A DNA stretch of 64,000 nucleotides from DATGKG01 sp963851325. Lineage in GTDB: Bacteria > Desulfobacterota > Binatia > Binatales > Binataceae. Made by a program: the position numbers and the translations under genes. Below are positions 60,731 to 64,000 of the stretch, in pieces (positions within the stretch are counted from its first letter, which is position 1; every line of letters begins with the position of its first letter). Location of the stretch: NCBI GenBank assembly GCA_963851325.1, contig CAWKOR010000001.1, forward strand, positions 1,674,001 through 1,738,000, in the 5' to 3' direction. The notes under the pieces were generated by a model. The model ran no database searches. It saw only the letters and a program-made list of their open reading frames with translations, and was not told the origin of the DNA.

Positions 60731-62956
60731 ATGGGGGACGACAACATCGGCTCGACGCGGCAACCCCGCGGCATCGAGTCAGGCCGCATCGGGCGCACGG
60801 CGCTGATCGATGGCCTGGTCGCGTTCGGCATCTATCTCGCGCTGGCGTTGTTGTTCTTCGGCCGCGGATTGATTGGGCATTTCTCCGACCGCTTCATCGG
60901 GCGCGAGGCCGACCCTTCCCAGATGATGTGGCTGCTCGCATGGTGGCCCTACGCACTCAGCCATCATTTGAATCCCTTCCTGACCGATTATGTGTGGGCG
61001 CCGGTCGGATTCAACTTCGCCTGGATGACGTCGATTCCATTGCCCGCCCTGCTCGCCGCACCGCTCACCGCCTCAATCGGCCTGGTGGCAACCTACAACA
61101 TCCTGGCGTTGTTGAGCGCGCCCAGCGCCGCCATCTGCGCCTACATTCTATGTCGGCGGCTCGCGGGCTCATTCTGGCCTGCGATGCTGGGTGGGTTCGT
61201 GTTCGGCTTTTCCTCGTTTATGCTCGGTCAGACGCTGGGCCATCTATGCCTGATCCTTTCGTTCCCGGTTCCACTCGCCGCATATCTGATTGCGCGCCGC
61301 CTCGAAGACAGCATCAGCACGCGATGGTTCATCGTGCTGATGGCGGCGGTTCTGAGCTCCGAATTTCTGATCGATATGGAGATGTTCGCGACCGCGACGG
61401 TGGTCGGCGCGCTGGCGCTGGGACTGGGCTTTCGATTTTCGTCGCAGGAGGTCCGCCCACGCCTGCTCCGACTGCTTCCCGCATTAGGCGCCGCATTCGC
61501 CGTCACCGCGCTGGTGGTGAGCCCCTACCTCTACTACTTCCTCGGCTTCGAAGGGTTGCATCAGCCGCTTTGGCCGTCGGAAAAGTTTTCCACCGATCTG
61601 CTGAACTTCGTCGTGCCAACTCCCGCCACTCTGGCCGGCGCGATCCCATGGCTTGCGAGCTTATCTTCGCACTTCACCGGTACCGTGATGGAACGCGACG
61701 GGTTCATCGCACTACCGCTCCTCTTCATTGCGCTCGCGTGGGGACGCCGCCACTGGAAGGAACCGTTGTGCAAGGTTCTCATCATTTCGAGCGCGATAAT
61801 CTGCGTGTGCGCGCTGGGACCGTATCTGCAAGTCGGCGGACTGCCAATCTTTCCGATGCCGTGGTTGGCGATTTCGCATCTTCCGTTCCTCGAGCATGCG
61901 CTGCCTTCAAGGCTGATGGTTTTCCCGCCGCTCGCGTTAGCGGTGATCGCGGCGCTGTGGATGGTGGATCCGCGCAGCGGACGCGAATTCAAACTGGCCG
62001 CGGTCGCCACGACGTTTGTTTTGATGGTGCCGAACCCGTCCGCGCGCTTCTGGGCCTCGCCGATGGGAACGCCGCAATTTTTCACCGACGGTTCGGCGCA
62101 GAAGCACCTGTCGCGCAACGACATCGTGCTGACATTGCCGTGGGGGTTGGGTGGTCACAGCATGGATTGGCAGGCCGAATGCGGGATGTGTTTTCGCAAC
62201 GTAGCGGGCTGGACCGGCATGGAGCGCTTCGAAGTACGCCGCTGGCCGGTTGTGAACTATTTTCTCGGTTCCCGCGATCTTCCGGAGCCCCAAATACAGC
62301 TCAAGGCATTTCTCGCAAACACCGGTGTCACGGCGATCGTAATCGATGATGCGCATCCCAAGGCCGCAGAGTGGAATTCCCTCATTGCCGAAGCCGGGAT
62401 CACGTCCCAAGAAATTTCGGGCGTCTCGCTGTTCAAGCTTTCGCCCCGTCAATTCAAGGAATTCGGAGCAGTAACCAGCCTGGAATTGGAGAAGCGGGCC
62501 GCTCAGTATCGATTCGGAACGCTGCTTCAGGCGACGGATAAATATTTGCGCTCGGGCCTTCCACTGTCGGAGGTCAGCTCTGAGCAGCTGGTCGATCTCG
62601 CTTTCTTGCCGGCTTCCTGGAAAAAGCAACCTAACAGTTTGTACGACATTTATGTCATGCCGCTCTCTGAGCGCGATGTGGTAGTGGGAGAGTTGGGTTC
62701 ACCGTCAGCGCTTGCCGAAGTGATCGATCGTTATCGCGCCGACGCGCAGACCGTCTATCTTCCGTTCCCGCACATCGTTGGCAACAGTTCTCATCCAGTC
62801 ATCCGCGCTCTGAAAAATGCGCTGCTGCCGCCAGCTGCGATGCCGGTGGACGGGGAATCGCTGGAATTTCTTGGCCTCGGCTTCGATCGCGAGCAGTTGC
62901 ACAGGGCCGCGGCCCTCGCGAGTTCGCCGATCAGCGGGAGTGAGACGCGACCTTGA
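60731..62956 (+). CDS. Large GT-C-like membrane protein
   Basis: 741 residues: about twelve helices to residue 440, then some 300 soluble residues. The first loop carries DRFIGREADPSQMMWLLAWW with the early Asp of GT-C folds, and LNPFLTDYVWAPVGFNFAWM. The soluble end has LPWGLGGHSMDWQAECGMCF. Similar proteins are called YfhO-like or dolichyl-phosphate-sugar transferases. Function unproven. The next gene starts at the overlapping TTGA. Confidence 0.7.
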   Translation: MGDDNIGSTRQPRGIESGRIGRTALIDGLVAFGIYLALALLFFGRGLIGHFSDRFIGREADPSQMMWLLAWWPYALSHHLNPFLTDYVWAPVGFNFAWMTSIPLPALLAAPLTASIGLVATYNILALLSAPSAAICAYILCRRLAGSFWPAMLGGFVFGFSSFMLGQTLGHLCLILSFPVPLAAYLIARRLEDSISTRWFIVLMAAVLSSEFLIDMEMFATATVVGALALGLGFRFSSQEVRPRLLRLLPALGAAFAVTALVVSPYLYYFLGFEGLHQPLWPSEKFSTDLLNFVVPTPATLAGAIPWLASLSSHFTGTVMERDGFIALPLLFIALAWGRRHWKEPLCKVLIISSAIICVCALGPYLQVGGLPIFPMPWLAISHLPFLEHALPSRLMVFPPLALAVIAALWMVDPRSGREFKLAAVATTFVLMVPNPSARFWASPMGTPQFFTDGSAQKHLSRNDIVLTLPWGLGGHSMDWQAECGMCFRNVAGWTGMERFEVRRWPVVNYFLGSRDLPEPQIQLKAFLANTGVTAIVIDDAHPKAAEWNSLIAEAGITSQEISGVSLFKLSPRQFKEFGAVTSLELEKRAAQYRFGTLLQATDKYLRSGLPLSEVSSEQLVDLAFLPASWKKQPNSLYDIYVMPLSERDVVVGELGSPSALAEVIDRYRADAQTVYLPFPHIVGNSSHPVIRALKNALLPPAAMPVDGESLEFLGLGFDREQLHRAAALASSPISGSETRP

Positions 62957-64000
62957 TCGGCACCGAAACCATTAGAACTCTCCCGAAGGGGTTGCGCTTC
63001 GCGACACCTTCCATCAGCGGTTTCAACGTTCCATCGAGTCTGCGCCCAACCTCGTTCCGGTTCGTCGGCCTGTTTCTGATCTTGTCGTGCGAATTGCTCG
63101 CGCTGAGTTACGCGCAGACTCCTGACTGACGAGCTTCGATCGTTTCGGGTTCTGCGACCAGGGAGCCAATCTCACTTTGCAGTATCTCGTGTCCAGTGGT
63201 GACCGTCCGACGATCAACTTTGGATACAACTATGGTCTCCTTCCGATACTCGTCGGCCACGCCTGGTTCACTCTCTTCGGACCCAGCGCGAGCGCATACC
63301 AGTGGGCGATGATCGCCTGCAACATCATAGCGGCGTGGGGTATCGCGACGATCATCGCAACCTTTCAGATTGGAATCGTGGGCACCGCTCTCACGATGAT
63401 CACGTTGGGATATGCGGTGCAGTCGAGCTACCCGAATCTGGCGCAGGCGATGGAAGCCGTGCTGCTCATCATGGCCATCACGAGGCAGTCACAAGGCGCG
63501 AGCGCCAGCGCTCTCGCATTCGGCGCCGCAGCGATCTTCGCAAAGCCCGCGATGGGCTATTTCTACTCGCTGCTCCTGGTTCTATTGATGGCTGGAAGAT
63601 TGTGGCGAGGTAGCGGAAGCCCACGCGAGTGGCTCCGTGCTTTTGCTCCCGCCGCGCTGGTAGGTGTTACATTGGTGGCCTCGCTATCTGCGACGTACGG
63701 CGTCGGTGCATTGGTCAAAACGATCTTCCCATTCGAAGGTGCGGCTAACTATCGGGCAGCGCACTTCGGTTTCTTCAATGGAACGGGCCGCGAGTTTTGG
63801 AATACAACCGGAGTACCGTGGTGGGGACATTTTTTCGATGTCTCCGGTTTCTGGATTGTTAGCAGCGTCTTGTTGATCTACTTCGCCGCGACGGACATGT
63901 TTCGGCTATGGCAGGAACCCGGCCCGACGATCGAACGGCGTCGAAGGACTGAGGTCATCGTAACCTGTGCAGTTTTGCATCTCTCATTCGTCCTCCTTTT
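62953..64000 (+). CDS. GT-C-like membrane protein, frameshifted and cut by the window edge
   Basis: From the TTG at 62953 the frame reads to SYAQTPD and a TGA at 63127. From 63129 a second frame runs open to the end of the window: TSFDRFGFCDQGANLTLQYL, INFGYNYGLLPILVGHAW, then several helices. The join YAQT-TSFDRFGFCDQGA is the usual start of a GT-C enzyme (helix, then an Asp-bearing outer loop), so both pieces are probably one gene with one base missing near 63127. About 345 residues are seen. It is coupled to the gene before. Confidence 0.65.

Noticed and set aside
60562..62349. 595-codon ORF overlapping the GT-C gene in another frame
   Set aside because: Arg/Ala/His-rich composition typical of an off-frame; the 60731 frame has clean membrane helices.

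Overview
The window is GC-rich and densely coded, with the codon style and gene content of an aerobic Gram-negative bacterium. Supporting features are a lipid A-type acyltransferase, a type II secretin, lipoproteins and Tat signals, an alternative complex III with a caa3-type oxidase, LL-diaminopimelate aminotransferase, and class III CoA transferases with a thiolase and an enoyl-CoA hydratase. The mix suggests a deltaproteobacterial-like lineage (Desulfobacterota/Myxococcota/Binatota-like). That placement is inference only, since there is no rRNA or other phylogenetic anchor here. I found no tRNA, rRNA, CRISPR array, transposase or phage gene.

Layout. 1-1022: end of a heme-copper-oxidase-like membrane protein, convergent with a respiratory operon. 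12354 down to 1019 (minus strand): actA-B-C-D-F (alternative complex III), then cytochrome oxidase subunit II with a fused cytochrome c, a fused subunit I/III, subunit IV and a CtaG-type assembly factor. Most junctions are 4-base ATGA overlaps, so this is one electron-transfer unit carrying electrons from quinol to cytochrome c to O2. No separate ActE is present. 12906-15719: dapL, folK, a small lipoprotein, purN. 15903-18626: a stand-alone CZB protein, a Tat-exported Fe-S aldo/keto reductase and an SRPBCC protein. 18889-21578: two convergent membrane glycosyltransferases, then a large (~330 bp) imperfect inverted repeat. 21936-30708: ispG, an AhpD-like protein, a CoA transferase, a zinc-peptidase-like protein, several unknowns, a GT-C enzyme, a PHP protein, cyclophilin and a DUF971 protein. 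30751-31410: PIN toxin with antitoxin. 31516-43299: isocitrate/isopropylmalate dehydrogenase family, LpxL-like acyltransferase, orphan GspD-type secretin, Nudix, GT2, lipoprotein, VOC protein, ArsB/NhaD permease, thiI. 43359-47750: Nudix CoA pyrophosphatase, then a TetR regulator with its probable operator heading a DUF1330-sulfatase-GST operon. 47760-50930: CYTH protein, NDH-2 and an unknown. 51363-60578: amidohydrolase, GNAT, CoA transferase, HigBA-like toxin-antitoxin, thiolase, TlpA-like thioredoxin, bolA-grxD, a methyltransferase remnant, DUF882 and L,D-transpeptidase proteins, enoyl-CoA hydratase. 60731-64000: two more GT-C membrane proteins, the last running off the edge.

Four otherwise intact genes (cox I/III fusion, actB, and two membrane glycosyltransferases) each carry one reading-frame break with both halves well conserved. 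This looks more like indel error in the assembly than decay, but should be checked. The most unusual non-coding items are the ~330 bp inverted repeat at 21603-21934, a dispersed repeat family with the core GTGGGTTYGTTT at two loci, and a REP-like palindrome pair at 53234-53331. I did not find a clearly new multi-gene system.
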